From an uncultured Ruminiclostridium sp. (GTDB lineage: Bacteria > Bacillota > Clostridia > Oscillospirales > Ruminococcaceae), in contig CANRFO010000002.1 in the NCBI GenBank assembly GCA_947629925.1, positions 119,247 to 183,246 of the forward strand: 64,000 nt of DNA. The letters run 5' to 3'. The notes below the pieces were generated by a model, which was not told where the DNA came from, did no database searches, and saw only the letters and a program-made list of their open reading frames with translations. Position numbers and translations under genes: made by a program. This document shows, piece after piece, positions 47,825 through 57,467 of this stretch (positions within the stretch are counted from its first letter, which is position 1; every line of letters starts with the position of its first letter).

Positions 47825-50431
47825 ATGAACACTCAGAAATTGACAAAAAAATCCCTTGAAATTTTGCAGGAGGCGCAGACCATAGCCACGCAGAACAGCA
47901 ATCAGCAGATAGGTCAGTGCCACCTGCTCCTTGCCCTTTTGCAGCAGGAGGAGGGGCTTATCCCTCAGCTCTTGCAGTCTATGAACAAGGACGTTCCCGC
48001 CATAACGACCGCCGCTGCCCGCATAGTTGACGGCGAGCCGAAGGTAACAGGCAGCGGCGCAAGGGAACTGAACAGCCTTTACATCACCTCCGAGCTTGAC
48101 AAAGCATTGACTGCCGCCGAGGAGGAGGCAGGACGAATGAATGACGAATTTACCAGCGTGGAGCATTTGTTCTTAGGACTTCTTGACAAAGCGGCAGGCA
48201 GAGTAAACGACCTGTTCAAGACCCACGGCATAGACAAAAACGCCTTCCTTGCCGCCCTGAAAACGGTTAGAGGGAACACCAGAGTCACCACCGACAGCCC
48301 TGAGGATACCTACGACGTGCTGAAAAAATACGGTCAGGACCTTGTAGAGCTTGCCCGACAGAACAAGCTTGACCCCGTCATCGGCAGGGACAGCGAAATA
48401 AGGAGCGTTATACGTATCCTCAGCCGCAAGACCAAGAACAACCCCGTCCTGATAGGCGAGCCCGGCGTTGGCAAGACCGCCATAGCCGAGGGACTTGCCC
48501 TGCGTATCGTCCGCGGGGACGTTCCCGTGGGACTTAAAGACCGCCAGCTTTTCAGCCTTGATATGGGAGCATTGGTAGCGGGCGCAAAATACAGAGGCGA
48601 GTTTGAGGAACGTCTTAAAGCGGTTTTGCAGGAGATAAAGAAAAGCGAGGGCAAAATAATCCTCTTTATCGACGAGCTTCACCTGATAGTCGGCGCAGGA
48701 AAGACCGACGGCGCTATGGACGCGGGAAATATCTTAAAGCCAATGCTTGCCCGCGGCGAGCTTCACTGCATAGGCGCCACGACACTTGACGAGTACCGCA
48801 AGTACATTGAAAAGGACGCCGCCCTCGAACGCCGTTTCCAGCCTGTTCAGGTGGACGAACCTACCGTTGAGGACACCGTTTCCATACTTCGTGGGCTTAA
48901 AGAGCGTTACGAGGTTTACCACGGCGTAAAGATACAGGACCAGGCGCTTATCTCCGCCGCAGTCCTCTCCAACCGCTATATCAGCGACCGTTTCCTCCCC
49001 GACAAGGCGATAGACCTTGTGGACGAGGCCTGCGCTTTGATAAAGACGGAAATGGAATCAATGCCCACCGAGCTTGACGAGCTTTCCCGCCGCATAATGC
49101 AGCACGAGATAGAGGAGGCCGCCTTGAAAAAGGAGGACGACAAGCTGTCCCAGGAGCATCTTGCCGAGATACAGCAGGAGCTTTCCGAAATGCGTGAGCA
49201 GTTCAGTGAAATGAAAGCCAAGTGGGAAAACGAAAAGAACGGCATAAACCGTGTTCAGGCTCTCCGCAAGGAGATAGAGCAGTTAGGCGGCGAGATCGAG
49301 CAGGCAAAGCGCGAATACAACCTGAACAAAGCCGCCGAATTGCAGTACGGCAAACTGCCCAAGCTGCAAGCAGAGCTAAAGGAGCAGGAAAAGCTGGCGG
49401 AGGAACAAAAAAGCTCCTCGCTTCTCCGTGACAAGGTGACTGAGGAGGAGATAGCCCGCATAATCTCCCGCTGGACGGGAATACCCGTTTCAAAGCTTAT
49501 GGAGGGCGAGCGTGCCAAGCTGCTGGGAATGGAGGACATTCTTCATCAGCGTGTCATCGGACAAAATGAGGCGGTGGAAAAGGTTAGCGAGGCTATCCTC
49601 CGCTCAAGGGCTGGAATACAGGACCCCAACCGTCCAATAGGCTCCTTCCTGTTTCTCGGACCCACAGGCGTAGGCAAGACCGAGCTTGCCAAAGCCCTTG
49701 CGCAGGCGTTGTTTGACGACGAGCGGAGCATAGTGCGCATAGATATGACCGAGTATATGGAAAAGTACAGCGTAAGCCGTCTTATCGGCGCACCTCCGGG
49801 ATATGTAGGCTACGAGGAGGGCGGACAGCTTACCGAGGCGGTACGCCGCAAGCCCTATTCGGTAGTGCTTTTTGATGAGATAGAAAAGGCTCACCCCGAC
49901 GTGTTCAACATTCTCCTGCAAGTCCTTGACGACGGCAGGATAACCGACAGTCAGGGCAGAACAGTGGATTTCAAGAACACCATAATAATCCTCACCAGCA
50001 ACTTAGGCTCAAGCCTTATCCTTGACGGCATAACCGAGAACAACGAGATATCCCCCGACGCCAAGTCGCAGGTGGAGCAGCTTTTAAAATCTCAGTTCCG
50101 CCCCGAATTTCTCAACCGTCTTGATGAGATAGTATTCTACAAGCCCCTTGCCAAGTCTGAGATTGGCAGCATAGTTGACCTTATGATAAAGGACCTCTCC
50201 CGCCGCCTTGAGGACAAGCGCCTTGAAGTAACAGTGACCGAAGCGGCAAAGGACTTCATAATCGAAAACGGCTACGACCCCGTATACGGCGCAAGACCAC
50301 TGAAACGCTTCATTCAGAGCAAGGTGGAAACTCTTATCGCAAGAGCCATAATTGCCGACAGATTAAAAGAGGGCGACAAGCTGACGATAGACTGCGACGA
50401 AAACGGATTGACCCTTTCGGAAAATAAGTAA
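47825..50431 (+). CDS. clpB: Class I AAA+ chaperone ClpB
   Basis: Two Walker A (GEPGVGKTAIAEGLA, GPTGVGKTELAKALA), long coiled-coil middle domain, 868 aa. Confidence 0.95.
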   Translation: MNTQKLTKKSLEILQEAQTIATQNSNQQIGQCHLLLALLQQEEGLIPQLLQSMNKDVPAITTAAARIVDGEPKVTGSGARELNSLYITSELDKALTAAEEEAGRMNDEFTSVEHLFLGLLDKAAGRVNDLFKTHGIDKNAFLAALKTVRGNTRVTTDSPEDTYDVLKKYGQDLVELARQNKLDPVIGRDSEIRSVIRILSRKTKNNPVLIGEPGVGKTAIAEGLALRIVRGDVPVGLKDRQLFSLDMGALVAGAKYRGEFEERLKAVLQEIKKSEGKIILFIDELHLIVGAGKTDGAMDAGNILKPMLARGELHCIGATTLDEYRKYIEKDAALERRFQPVQVDEPTVEDTVSILRGLKERYEVYHGVKIQDQALISAAVLSNRYISDRFLPDKAIDLVDEACALIKTEMESMPTELDELSRRIMQHEIEEAALKKEDDKLSQEHLAEIQQELSEMREQFSEMKAKWENEKNGINRVQALRKEIEQLGGEIEQAKREYNLNKAAELQYGKLPKLQAELKEQEKLAEEQKSSSLLRDKVTEEEIARIISRWTGIPVSKLMEGERAKLLGMEDILHQRVIGQNEAVEKVSEAILRSRAGIQDPNRPIGSFLFLGPTGVGKTELAKALAQALFDDERSIVRIDMTEYMEKYSVSRLIGAPPGYVGYEEGGQLTEAVRRKPYSVVLFDEIEKAHPDVFNILLQVLDDGRITDSQGRTVDFKNTIIILTSNLGSSLILDGITENNEISPDAKSQVEQLLKSQFRPEFLNRLDEIVFYKPLAKSEIGSIVDLMIKDLSRRLEDKRLEVTVTEAAKDFIIENGYDPVYGARPLKRFIQSKVETLIARAIIADRLKEGDKLTIDCDENGLTLSENK

Positions 50432-50435
50432 AATA

Positions 50436-50467
50436 AAAAACCGAGGTAAATTTTACCTCGGTTTTTT
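50436..50467. terminator. Bidirectional terminator between clpB and the flotillin-like gene
   Basis: AAAAAACCGAGGTAAA-at-TTTACCTCGGTTTTTT. Confidence 0.9.
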
Positions 50468-50481
50468 TATTCAAGGATTGC

Positions 50482-51873
50482 TTATTCAGCCTTTTCCTCT
50501 GTTTCCTTATTTTCATTGTCCGCAGGCGTTCCCAGGAACGCAGGCAAGTCCATACCCGCCTGTTTGAACACCTCGCCCAAAGGAGGAACAGACTTCATCA
50601 GCCCCGAAATAAAGTTTGCGGTGGAGCTTTTTCCGTCTGACGCGCCGCTGTCCCAGACAGTTACCTTGTCTATCTTGATGTTCTTGATAGCGTCTACCTG
50701 TATCCTCATCAGCTCTTCCAGCTTGTCGGAAACTATCAGCTTAACTGCGTCGTCAGCATTTCCGCCTGCCGCGTTTACAATTTCACGCAAACCTTCCGCC
50801 TGCTTTTGCAGTATCTCCTTGGCACCGTTTGCCTGCGCCTCCATTTTAGCGAAGATAGCGTCAGCCTCACCCTTTGCCTTGCGGCGCATAACCTCAGCCT
50901 CCGCGTCAGCGGCTATCTGAGCCTGCTCCTTAGCGATCTGAGCCTTTACGATAACGTCCGCCTGCTGAGTAGCTCTTTCCAGTTCCGCACGGGTCTGCTC
51001 CGCCTCCCTCTGAGCAATGTAGGCCTCTTCCTTCGCCTTAGCCTCCTGAACAGCCTCTGCGGCGGTAGCCAGCTTCAGCGCTTCCGCTTCCTTTTCACGC
51101 CTGTTCGCTTCGGATTGAGCAACTTCTATCTTGGCGTCGTTTTCACCCTTGATAGCAAGAGCGTTAGCGGCAGAAACCTGGATACGCTGATCTCTCAGTG
51201 CGTTTGCACGGCCGATCTCACCGTCTCTCTCCTTTTCAGCAACGCTCTTTTTCGCGTCGTTGATAGCTTTTGCGGCGGCCTCTTTACCGAGAGCGTCGAT
51301 ATATCCGCTTTCGTCGTTTATATCGGTCACGTTTACGTTGATAAGTCTCAGACCGATCTTCTTCAGCTCTATTTCCACGTTGTTTGAAACAGCCAGCAGG
51401 AACTTGTCACGGTCGGTGTTTATCTCCTCAATGTCCATGGTAGCAACTACCAGACGGAGCTGACCAAAGATTATGTCCTTTGCAAGCTCCTGTATCTCAT
51501 TCATACGCAGTCCCAACAGACGTTCTGCAGCGTTCTGCATAATGCCCGGCTCGGTGGAGATACCTACCGTGAAACGGGAGGGAACGTCGATACGGATATT
51601 CTGCTTAGACAGCGCATTTTTCAGATCCACGTTTATTGAGATAGGAGTAAGGTCCAGATACTGAAAAGACTGAAGCACAGGGAAAATGAATGCGGCGCCG
51701 CCGTGGATACATTTTGCGGAACGCGCCTGACCGTTTTTCTCCGAGCCGACCTTACCGTAAATTACCAGCACCTTGTCGGAAGGGCACTTGCGGTAACGTG
51801 AAAGTATTGCGATCACAAGCGCTACTAGTATCAGTACGCCTACGCCGATCGCTATGATGATTGTTTCGGGCAT
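50482..51873 (-). CDS. SPFH/flotillin-like protein
   Basis: N-terminal TM, SPFH/PHB domain (LTPISINVDLKNALSKQNIRIDVPSRFTVGI), Ala/Glu-rich coiled coil with repeated EA motifs. Confidence 0.92.
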   Translation of the reverse strand: MPETIIIAIGVGVLILVALVIAILSRYRKCPSDKVLVIYGKVGSEKNGQARSAKCIHGGAAFIFPVLQSFQYLDLTPISINVDLKNALSKQNIRIDVPSRFTVGISTEPGIMQNAAERLLGLRMNEIQELAKDIIFGQLRLVVATMDIEEINTDRDKFLLAVSNNVEIELKKIGLRLINVNVTDINDESGYIDALGKEAAAKAINDAKKSVAEKERDGEIGRANALRDQRIQVSAANALAIKGENDAKIEVAQSEANRREKEAEALKLATAAEAVQEAKAKEEAYIAQREAEQTRAELERATQQADVIVKAQIAKEQAQIAADAEAEVMRRKAKGEADAIFAKMEAQANGAKEILQKQAEGLREIVNAAGGNADDAVKLIVSDKLEELMRIQVDAIKNIKIDKVTVWDSGASDGKSSTANFISGLMKSVPPLGEVFKQAGMDLPAFLGTPADNENKETEEKAE

Positions 51874-51923
51874 TGTAAATTTCCTCCGTCATTTTATATA
51901 TTGCGCAGTGTTGTTTCTGCGCT

Positions 51924-52586
51924 TCAAACCTTTTCCACCACCACAGTGGAGCCTGAGATTATATCCACCACCCTGACTGTCACGCCTGTGGGAATGGAAT
52001 TTTCTCCCTCGCACACGGCGTCAAATTCCATAAATCTTTCGCCGCAGCTTACGTTTATTTTACCCATACCTTTTCCCTGCGGGGGAATGGGAATGTACAC
52101 CGTTCCGTTTTCGCCAAGCAGATTTTTAACATTGAAGTTTCCGTTCTGCGCCAGCTTTGAAGACCATTGTATTATCTTTGCCACCAACACCATGCCTCCG
52201 AAGCCCAGCGCCGCTGCCAGAAACATAGCCGCCCATGCGGGGATACCGCAGGAGATAGCCGCTATGCCGCTCCAGCCGAAAATGCAGAGAAAAGCGATAA
52301 CGCTCTGCACCGACAGCAGCCTGAAATCCGCTATATCTGCGGGACTGCTTATATCGTGCTGGGAAATATCCCCAACATCCGCGTCAAAGCTGTCTGCGCC
52401 GTCAAATCCGTCAGGCGTATCAAGCCCTGAGGTGTCGCTGGGATTTATTCCTCCTCCGCCGTCGCCAAGTCCCACCAGCAGCAGGATAGTCTGTATTATC
52501 AGAACAAGTGTTGCGGGAACGGCTATACAATAAAGTATCTGTTCAGTGAGCTGAAGTCCGTCCCACCATGCGCTGAACCATTCCAT
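51924..52586 (-). CDS. NfeD-like membrane protein (YuaF-type, OB-fold C-terminus)
   Basis: TM segments followed by LLGENGTVYIPIPPQGKGMGKINVSCGERFMEFDAVCEGENSIPTGVTVRVVDIISGSTVVVEKV; precedes the flotillin-like gene. Confidence 0.82.
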   Translation of the reverse strand: MEWFSAWWDGLQLTEQILYCIAVPATLVLIIQTILLLVGLGDGGGGINPSDTSGLDTPDGFDGADSFDADVGDISQHDISSPADIADFRLLSVQSVIAFLCIFGWSGIAAISCGIPAWAAMFLAAALGFGGMVLVAKIIQWSSKLAQNGNFNVKNLLGENGTVYIPIPPQGKGMGKINVSCGERFMEFDAVCEGENSIPTGVTVRVVDIISGSTVVVEKV

Positions 52587-52702
52587 AGTCCTCTTCCTTT
52601 CAAAGCATTACTGTTATTTGTCTTTTTTTCGTGTTTATCCCACATTTTTCGCCGCTAACGGCAGGGAAAGATCATATTTTTCCGATATTTTCATCACCTG
52701 AT

Positions 52703-52719
52703 TGTAAATTTTATTTACA
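52703..52719. promoter_or_regulatory. Candidate operator at NfeD/flotillin promoter
   Basis: TGTAAAT-ttt-ATTTACA perfect 7-3-7 palindrome just downstream of the -10. Confidence 0.55.
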
Positions 52720-52722
52720 TAC

Positions 52723-52750
52723 ATTATATCATATTATATTTTCTTGTCAA
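52723..52750 (-). promoter_or_regulatory. Consensus promoter for NfeD-flotillin operon
   Basis: Minus strand TTGACA-N16-TATAAT. Confidence 0.8.
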
Positions 52751-52871
52751 TACAAAAATCAAACTTCCCCTTAAAATCGTCCCTTTGCATAAAACCCGCA
52801 AAATCTTTTGTGCAAAACATAGAAAAGCATATTTGCCTATTGCTATTATTATAAAAAGGTGCTATTATGTA

Positions 52872-52888
52872 AGTAAATGATATTTACT
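52872..52888. promoter_or_regulatory. Candidate operator upstream of XRE gene 52906
   Basis: AGTAAAT-gat-ATTTACT perfect 7-3-7 palindrome, same GTAAAT-N3-ATTTAC core as 52703-52719. Confidence 0.55.
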
Positions 52889-52905
52889 AAAAAGGAGGGA
52901 GACAT

Positions 52906-53430
52906 ATGAACCGTTCCGAACTGGGAAAGAAAATAAAGGAAGCCCGTCTTGCGAAGAAAATGACCCAGACGGAGGTGGTAGGCAATTTTATAACCCGCAA
53001 TATGCTCAGTCAGATAGAAAGCGGCGTAGCCACGCCCTCCCTGAACACTCTTGAATACCTTGCGGGAGTGCTTGACATTCCCGTGCAGACTCTCATTCCC
53101 GACAGCAGGGAAGCTCAGGCGGAAACAGAAAGCGACGCCGACAAGCTGTGCGAAGCGAAGCAGCTTTTCCGTGACGGTGAATACGACCGCTGTTCTCAGA
53201 TAGCGAAAACTCTTGCCGACAGTAAGTTCAGCGATGAAGCCGCCGCCCTTGACGCCCGCTGCTATTTTAACATGGCAGTCATGGCGGAGAAAAACGGCGA
53301 TTACGGAAAAGCCGCCTTTCTCGTTCAGCAGGCTGACGAGCTTGCCGACGTAGGCATTTACGCTTCCCGTGACATCAAGATAGCAGGCGCTCTCGTGCTG
53401 AACCGCGTGGCGGAAAAGCTGACAAAATGA
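52906..53430 (+). CDS. XRE-family HTH regulator with TPR-like C-terminus
   Basis: LGKKIKEARLAKKMTQTEVVGNFITRNMLSQIESGVATPSLNTLEYLAGVLDIP; helical C-terminal repeats. Confidence 0.9.
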   Translation: MNRSELGKKIKEARLAKKMTQTEVVGNFITRNMLSQIESGVATPSLNTLEYLAGVLDIPVQTLIPDSREAQAETESDADKLCEAKQLFRDGEYDRCSQIAKTLADSKFSDEAAALDARCYFNMAVMAEKNGDYGKAAFLVQQADELADVGIYASRDIKIAGALVLNRVAEKLTK

Positions 53431-53451
53431 TTTTATTCAGAGGGGATAAAA

Positions 53452-53817
53452 ATGATCTGGTTCCGGATTTTTATGCTGATATGCTTGCTTTTGACTCCAT
53501 TGACAATGCTGCTTATCGGCCGCAGCTTCAAAAATCATCCTCCAAAGGAAATAAACGGCATATACGGCTACCGCACCAAGCGTTCCCGTCAAAGCGAGGA
53601 AGCGTGGGAGTTTGCTCACATATACTGCGGTAAGATCTGGCAGACAGCGGGAATGATAATGCTTCCTCTTTCCGCCGCCGCAATGCTTCCTTTTTTCGGC
53701 AGCAGCGTGAATACGACAGCAATTGCAGGACTTATTATTTTAACTTTGCAAACGCTTGTTATGTGCATTACCATAATTCCCGTTGAAAACGCATTGAAGA
53801 AAAAATTCGGCAAATAA
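53452..53817 (+). CDS. SdpI-family membrane protein
   Basis: PPKEINGIYGYRTKRSRQSEEAWEFAHIYCGKIWQTAGMIML signature, 3-4 TM. Confidence 0.85.
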   Translation: MIWFRIFMLICLLLTPLTMLLIGRSFKNHPPKEINGIYGYRTKRSRQSEEAWEFAHIYCGKIWQTAGMIMLPLSAAAMLPFFGSSVNTTAIAGLIILTLQTLVMCITIIPVENALKKKFGK

Positions 53818-53863
53818 ACATACGCTTTCCGAAGCTCACAAAATGATTTCATTCATAAAAACA

Positions 53864-53897
53864 AAAAGCAGGCATAACCTCGGTTATACCTGCTTTT
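53864..53897. terminator. Bidirectional terminator
   Basis: AAAAGCAGGCATAACC-tc-GGTTATACCTGCTTTT. Confidence 0.85.
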
Positions 53898-53911
53898 ATC
53901 ATATATAAACC

Positions 53912-56293
53912 TTACATCTCAATCAGAACGTCATTAACATCTTCCAGAATATCCGCCTTTATGAGAATACCGTCAAGTTTCTTTCCGTTGACGGTGACGG
54001 ACTTAACGCCGTGCTGACTTCCGTCAGGATTTTTAACGGTAACGTTCAGCTTCTTTCCTCTGAAATTCTTTTCCATCGTGAATTCTTTCCAGGAAGAGGG
54101 AATTGACGGGTCGATAACGATGCCTTCCGTGTTGGGATTAAGACCCAGGATACCCTCAGTCGTTCCCACCATAACAGTGGACGCGGTACCTGTCAGCCAG
54201 TGAACGTGGGCTCTTCCTGCGAAAGGACTGTCCTTGCCCTCAACGAACTGACCGTAAACGTACGGCTCAAGCACTCTGTGCTCAGCGTTGTCGTTATATG
54301 TTGCAGGAGCGGCTTCCGTCCAGTATTTGTACGCTCTGTCGCCGTGACCCAGTTTTGACTCTGCCAGTATCAGCCAGCCCTGGGGCTGAGAGAAGATACC
54401 CGCGTTTTCCTTGGTGCAGGCGTTGAAGCACTGCATAAGCGCTCCGTCAAAGCCGTGCTCAAAGTAAGGAGGATACATTACCATAGCGCCGTAAGGAGTG
54501 TTCAGCTCACGCTCAACGCTGTCCATAGCCTTTTCGCCCTGTTCCTTTGACGCAAAGCCCGAAATTACCGACCAGGACTGAGGATTGAGCCACATTGAAG
54601 CTTCGGGATCGGTGCGCTGACCGATAACGGTGCCGTCCTCCTTATAACCTCTTATCCATCTGTCCTCATTCCAGCAGTCAGCCAGAATGTTGTCCAGCTT
54701 AGCCTTGATCTCATCAAGATACTTGATATATTCGGTATCGTTCTTCTCCACAGCGTAAGTTCTCAGTATCTTTACAGCGTAAACAAGCTGGAACGCAACG
54801 AAGGTGGATTCACCCTTCTTGCCAAGTCTCAGACAGTCGTTCCAGTCTGCGTGCAGACCTGCGGGCATGCCGTGGTTGCCCAGATTGTTCATCGAGAAGT
54901 CGATAGCTCTCTTCAGGTGGTCGTAAACCGTACCCTTTTCGCCGTTGTTTGCGTAGTATATCTCTTCATCAAGGAACGCGCTGTTTCCGCTTTCGGAGAT
55001 GTACTTGTAAACGGTGGGGAACAGCCACAAAGCGTCGTCCGCACGGTATGAGGGGTGACCTGTTTCCTTTACATATTCGGGATCGTCAGGAGTATTTTCC
55101 TGTCCTGCCTTATGGGTATATTTTACCAGCGGCAGACCTGCGCCGTTAGTCACCTGCGCCGACAGCATGAATTTTATCTGCTCATAAGCCATTTCAGGCG
55201 CAAGGTGGATTATGCCCTGAATATCCTGTACCGTATCGCGGTAGCCGTAGCCGTTTCTAAGTCCGCAGTACTGGAATGACGCTGCTCTCGACCAGATAAA
55301 GGTGATAAAGCAGTTGTAAGCGTTCCACACGTTCACCATATTGTTGAAGTTTTCATCGGGAGTGTGTACCTGCAAATTGTTCAGCTTGCTGTGCCAGTAA
55401 TTTTTCAGCTCGGCCAGCTCTTTTTCAACCTGACCTGCGTCCTCGTATTTAGCGATTATTTCCTTGGCAATATTTTCAGGGCGCTGACCCATAACGTAGG
55501 TTATGTTTTTGCTTTCGCCGGGCTGAAGAACAATATCACTCTGCAAAGCGCCGCAGGAGTTAGTGTTGTAGTTAAGGTTGCCCTTTAAGCCTTCCTCAAT
55601 ACCTTTAGGATTTGCATATCCTCTGTAAGCGCCCACAAAAGCGTCCCTGTCGCCGCAGTAAGCGGAAACTTCCGCTCCAGCAACGCCGAGAAAACGCTCA
55701 TTATCGGGATTTCTGAACACTTCGTTCTGCTTTTGCTGAATGAAGTTGCCCTTGAAATAGGTCCTTGTGATGAACAGCGTGTATTGCAGATTTACCTGAT
55801 CCTGCTCATAGTTGTTGTCGTTTACAAATTCGCAGTAGCCTGTGACTGACAGCTTGCGGGGCTTTGTATCATTGTTTGTTATCTTCGCCGCCCACACCTC
55901 ATAAGTGGCGTCCTTGGGAACGTAGTAGGTGACCTCGGACTTTATATTCTTGTACTCCGAGGTGATAACGGAATAAGCCGTACCGTGGCGGCACTCGCTT
56001 TTGTACTGATCCAGCGGCTTGCACACGGGGGACCAGGAAGCGGACCAGAAGTCCCCGTCCTCATTGTCCTTTATGTAGACATATCTGCCCGGCTGATCGT
56101 TGGGGACGCTGTTAAAGCGGTAACGGATAACACGACCGTTTGCGCCCGATTTAACGAAGCTGTAACCGCCTGCGTTGTTTGAGATGATAGCGCCGTATTC
56201 GGGAGAGCCGAGGTAATTCGCCCAAGCCGAAGGCGTATCGGGACGGGTGATGACGTATTCCCGATTTTTTTCGTCAAAATGACCGTAATTCAT
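53912..56293 (-). CDS. GH94 cellobiose-phosphorylase-like enzyme
   Basis: 793 aa; MNYGHFDEKNREYVITRPDTPSAWANYLGSPEYGAIISNNAGGYSF; NGYGYRDTVQDIQG; LHADWNDCL (catalytic Asp region); HWLTGTAS. Confidence 0.93.
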   Translation of the reverse strand: MNYGHFDEKNREYVITRPDTPSAWANYLGSPEYGAIISNNAGGYSFVKSGANGRVIRYRFNSVPNDQPGRYVYIKDNEDGDFWSASWSPVCKPLDQYKSECRHGTAYSVITSEYKNIKSEVTYYVPKDATYEVWAAKITNNDTKPRKLSVTGYCEFVNDNNYEQDQVNLQYTLFITRTYFKGNFIQQKQNEVFRNPDNERFLGVAGAEVSAYCGDRDAFVGAYRGYANPKGIEEGLKGNLNYNTNSCGALQSDIVLQPGESKNITYVMGQRPENIAKEIIAKYEDAGQVEKELAELKNYWHSKLNNLQVHTPDENFNNMVNVWNAYNCFITFIWSRAASFQYCGLRNGYGYRDTVQDIQGIIHLAPEMAYEQIKFMLSAQVTNGAGLPLVKYTHKAGQENTPDDPEYVKETGHPSYRADDALWLFPTVYKYISESGNSAFLDEEIYYANNGEKGTVYDHLKRAIDFSMNNLGNHGMPAGLHADWNDCLRLGKKGESTFVAFQLVYAVKILRTYAVEKNDTEYIKYLDEIKAKLDNILADCWNEDRWIRGYKEDGTVIGQRTDPEASMWLNPQSWSVISGFASKEQGEKAMDSVERELNTPYGAMVMYPPYFEHGFDGALMQCFNACTKENAGIFSQPQGWLILAESKLGHGDRAYKYWTEAAPATYNDNAEHRVLEPYVYGQFVEGKDSPFAGRAHVHWLTGTASTVMVGTTEGILGLNPNTEGIVIDPSIPSSWKEFTMEKNFRGKKLNVTVKNPDGSQHGVKSVTVNGKKLDGILIKADILEDVNDVLIEM

Positions 56294-56465
56294 ACTGCTG
56301 ACCTTCCTTTTTTAAATTATTTTGAAGCAATAAGGATCACCTATTATTCTAATTATAACAATAAAACGTTTTCAGTACAAGGGCGGTATTTTTAACAAAT
56401 AATTTTGCCTGATTTTGTATAGGTTGTACAATAATGAAATCTTCCTTTTTCGCCATTGTTCAGTA

Positions 56466-56494
56466 TTGCAATAAAAGGGAAATTATGCTATAAT
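56466..56494 (+). promoter_or_regulatory. Promoter for GNAT gene
   Basis: TTGCAA-N17-TATAAT. Confidence 0.65.
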
Positions 56495-56525
56495 TTATAT
56501 AAATGTTTACATAGAGGAATTGCGG

Positions 56526-56975
56526 ATGTTAGATATAAAACCCCTTACAAAGGACAGCAAATACTGGAACGAAACTATCGCCTTCGCTGAGGATTGTTCG
56601 TGGTCGGCAGGACCTTTTCTTGCAGACAAAATGCGCAAAAACGATTTTCTTAAGTGGGAACGTGTTTTCGCTGCGCTGGAGGACGAAAGACCGATAGGAT
56701 ACTGCACCTTTTGCAAAACTGACGAATTGCCTGAAAAATACGGTTTTTATCCATTTATAGGATTTGTGTTCGTGGACGAAGCACACCGCGGGCACAGAGT
56801 CTCCGAAAAGCTGATAAAAAGCGTCATTATTTACGCCAAAGAGCTGGGTTTTGACTGCATTTATATTATGAGCGGAGAGAAAGGACTGTACGAAAAATAC
56901 GGCTTTGAAAAGATAGGGGATTACGAAACGGTTTTCGGAACGGTGGACCAGCTGTTTAAAATGGCAATAAAATAA
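56526..56975 (+). CDS. GNAT-family N-acetyltransferase
   Basis: IGFVFVDEAHRGHRVSEKLIKSVIIYAKELGFDCIYIMSGEKGLYEKYGFEKIG. Confidence 0.9.
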   Translation: MLDIKPLTKDSKYWNETIAFAEDCSWSAGPFLADKMRKNDFLKWERVFAALEDERPIGYCTFCKTDELPEKYGFYPFIGFVFVDEAHRGHRVSEKLIKSVIIYAKELGFDCIYIMSGEKGLYEKYGFEKIGDYETVFGTVDQLFKMAIK

Positions 56976-57065
56976 CAGTGATTTTAATAAATTTTAAAAA
57001 GAAAAAGTAAAATGACTTCTTCTAATTAAACACTATATTAAATTATAAAAAACGAGGTACATAAA

Positions 57066-57467
57066 ATGCAAACAGGCATAAAATACAAGCTCACCAAAAC
57101 CGTGAATGACAGCGATCTTGCCACCGCTTACGACAGCGGCACGCTCCCCGTGTTCGCTACGCCCGCTATGATAGCTCTTATGGAAAGCACCGCCATGCGA
57201 AGCGTAATGCCCTATCTTGCCGAGGACGAGGCAACGGTGGGCGCCGCCCTTGACGTAAAGCACCTGAGCGCCACCCCTTGCGGCTGTGAGGTCTGCTGCG
57301 AAAGCGAGCTTATCGAGATAGACGGCAGAAAGCTTACATTCAAAGTGACCGTCCGCGACAGCAAAGGCGTTATAGGCGAGGGGATCCACGTTCGTTTCAT
57401 AGTGAAAAGCGAAAAATTTCTTGCAAAAGCAAGTGAAAAACTTATAGAATCAGGAGAAGAACAATGA
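57066..57467 (+). CDS. Hotdog-fold thioesterase, FlK-like
   Basis: VFATPAMIALMESTAMRSVMPYL; VGAALDVKHLSATPCG. Confidence 0.82.
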   Translation: MQTGIKYKLTKTVNDSDLATAYDSGTLPVFATPAMIALMESTAMRSVMPYLAEDEATVGAALDVKHLSATPCGCEVCCESELIEIDGRKLTFKVTVRDSKGVIGEGIHVRFIVKSEKFLAKASEKLIESGEEQ

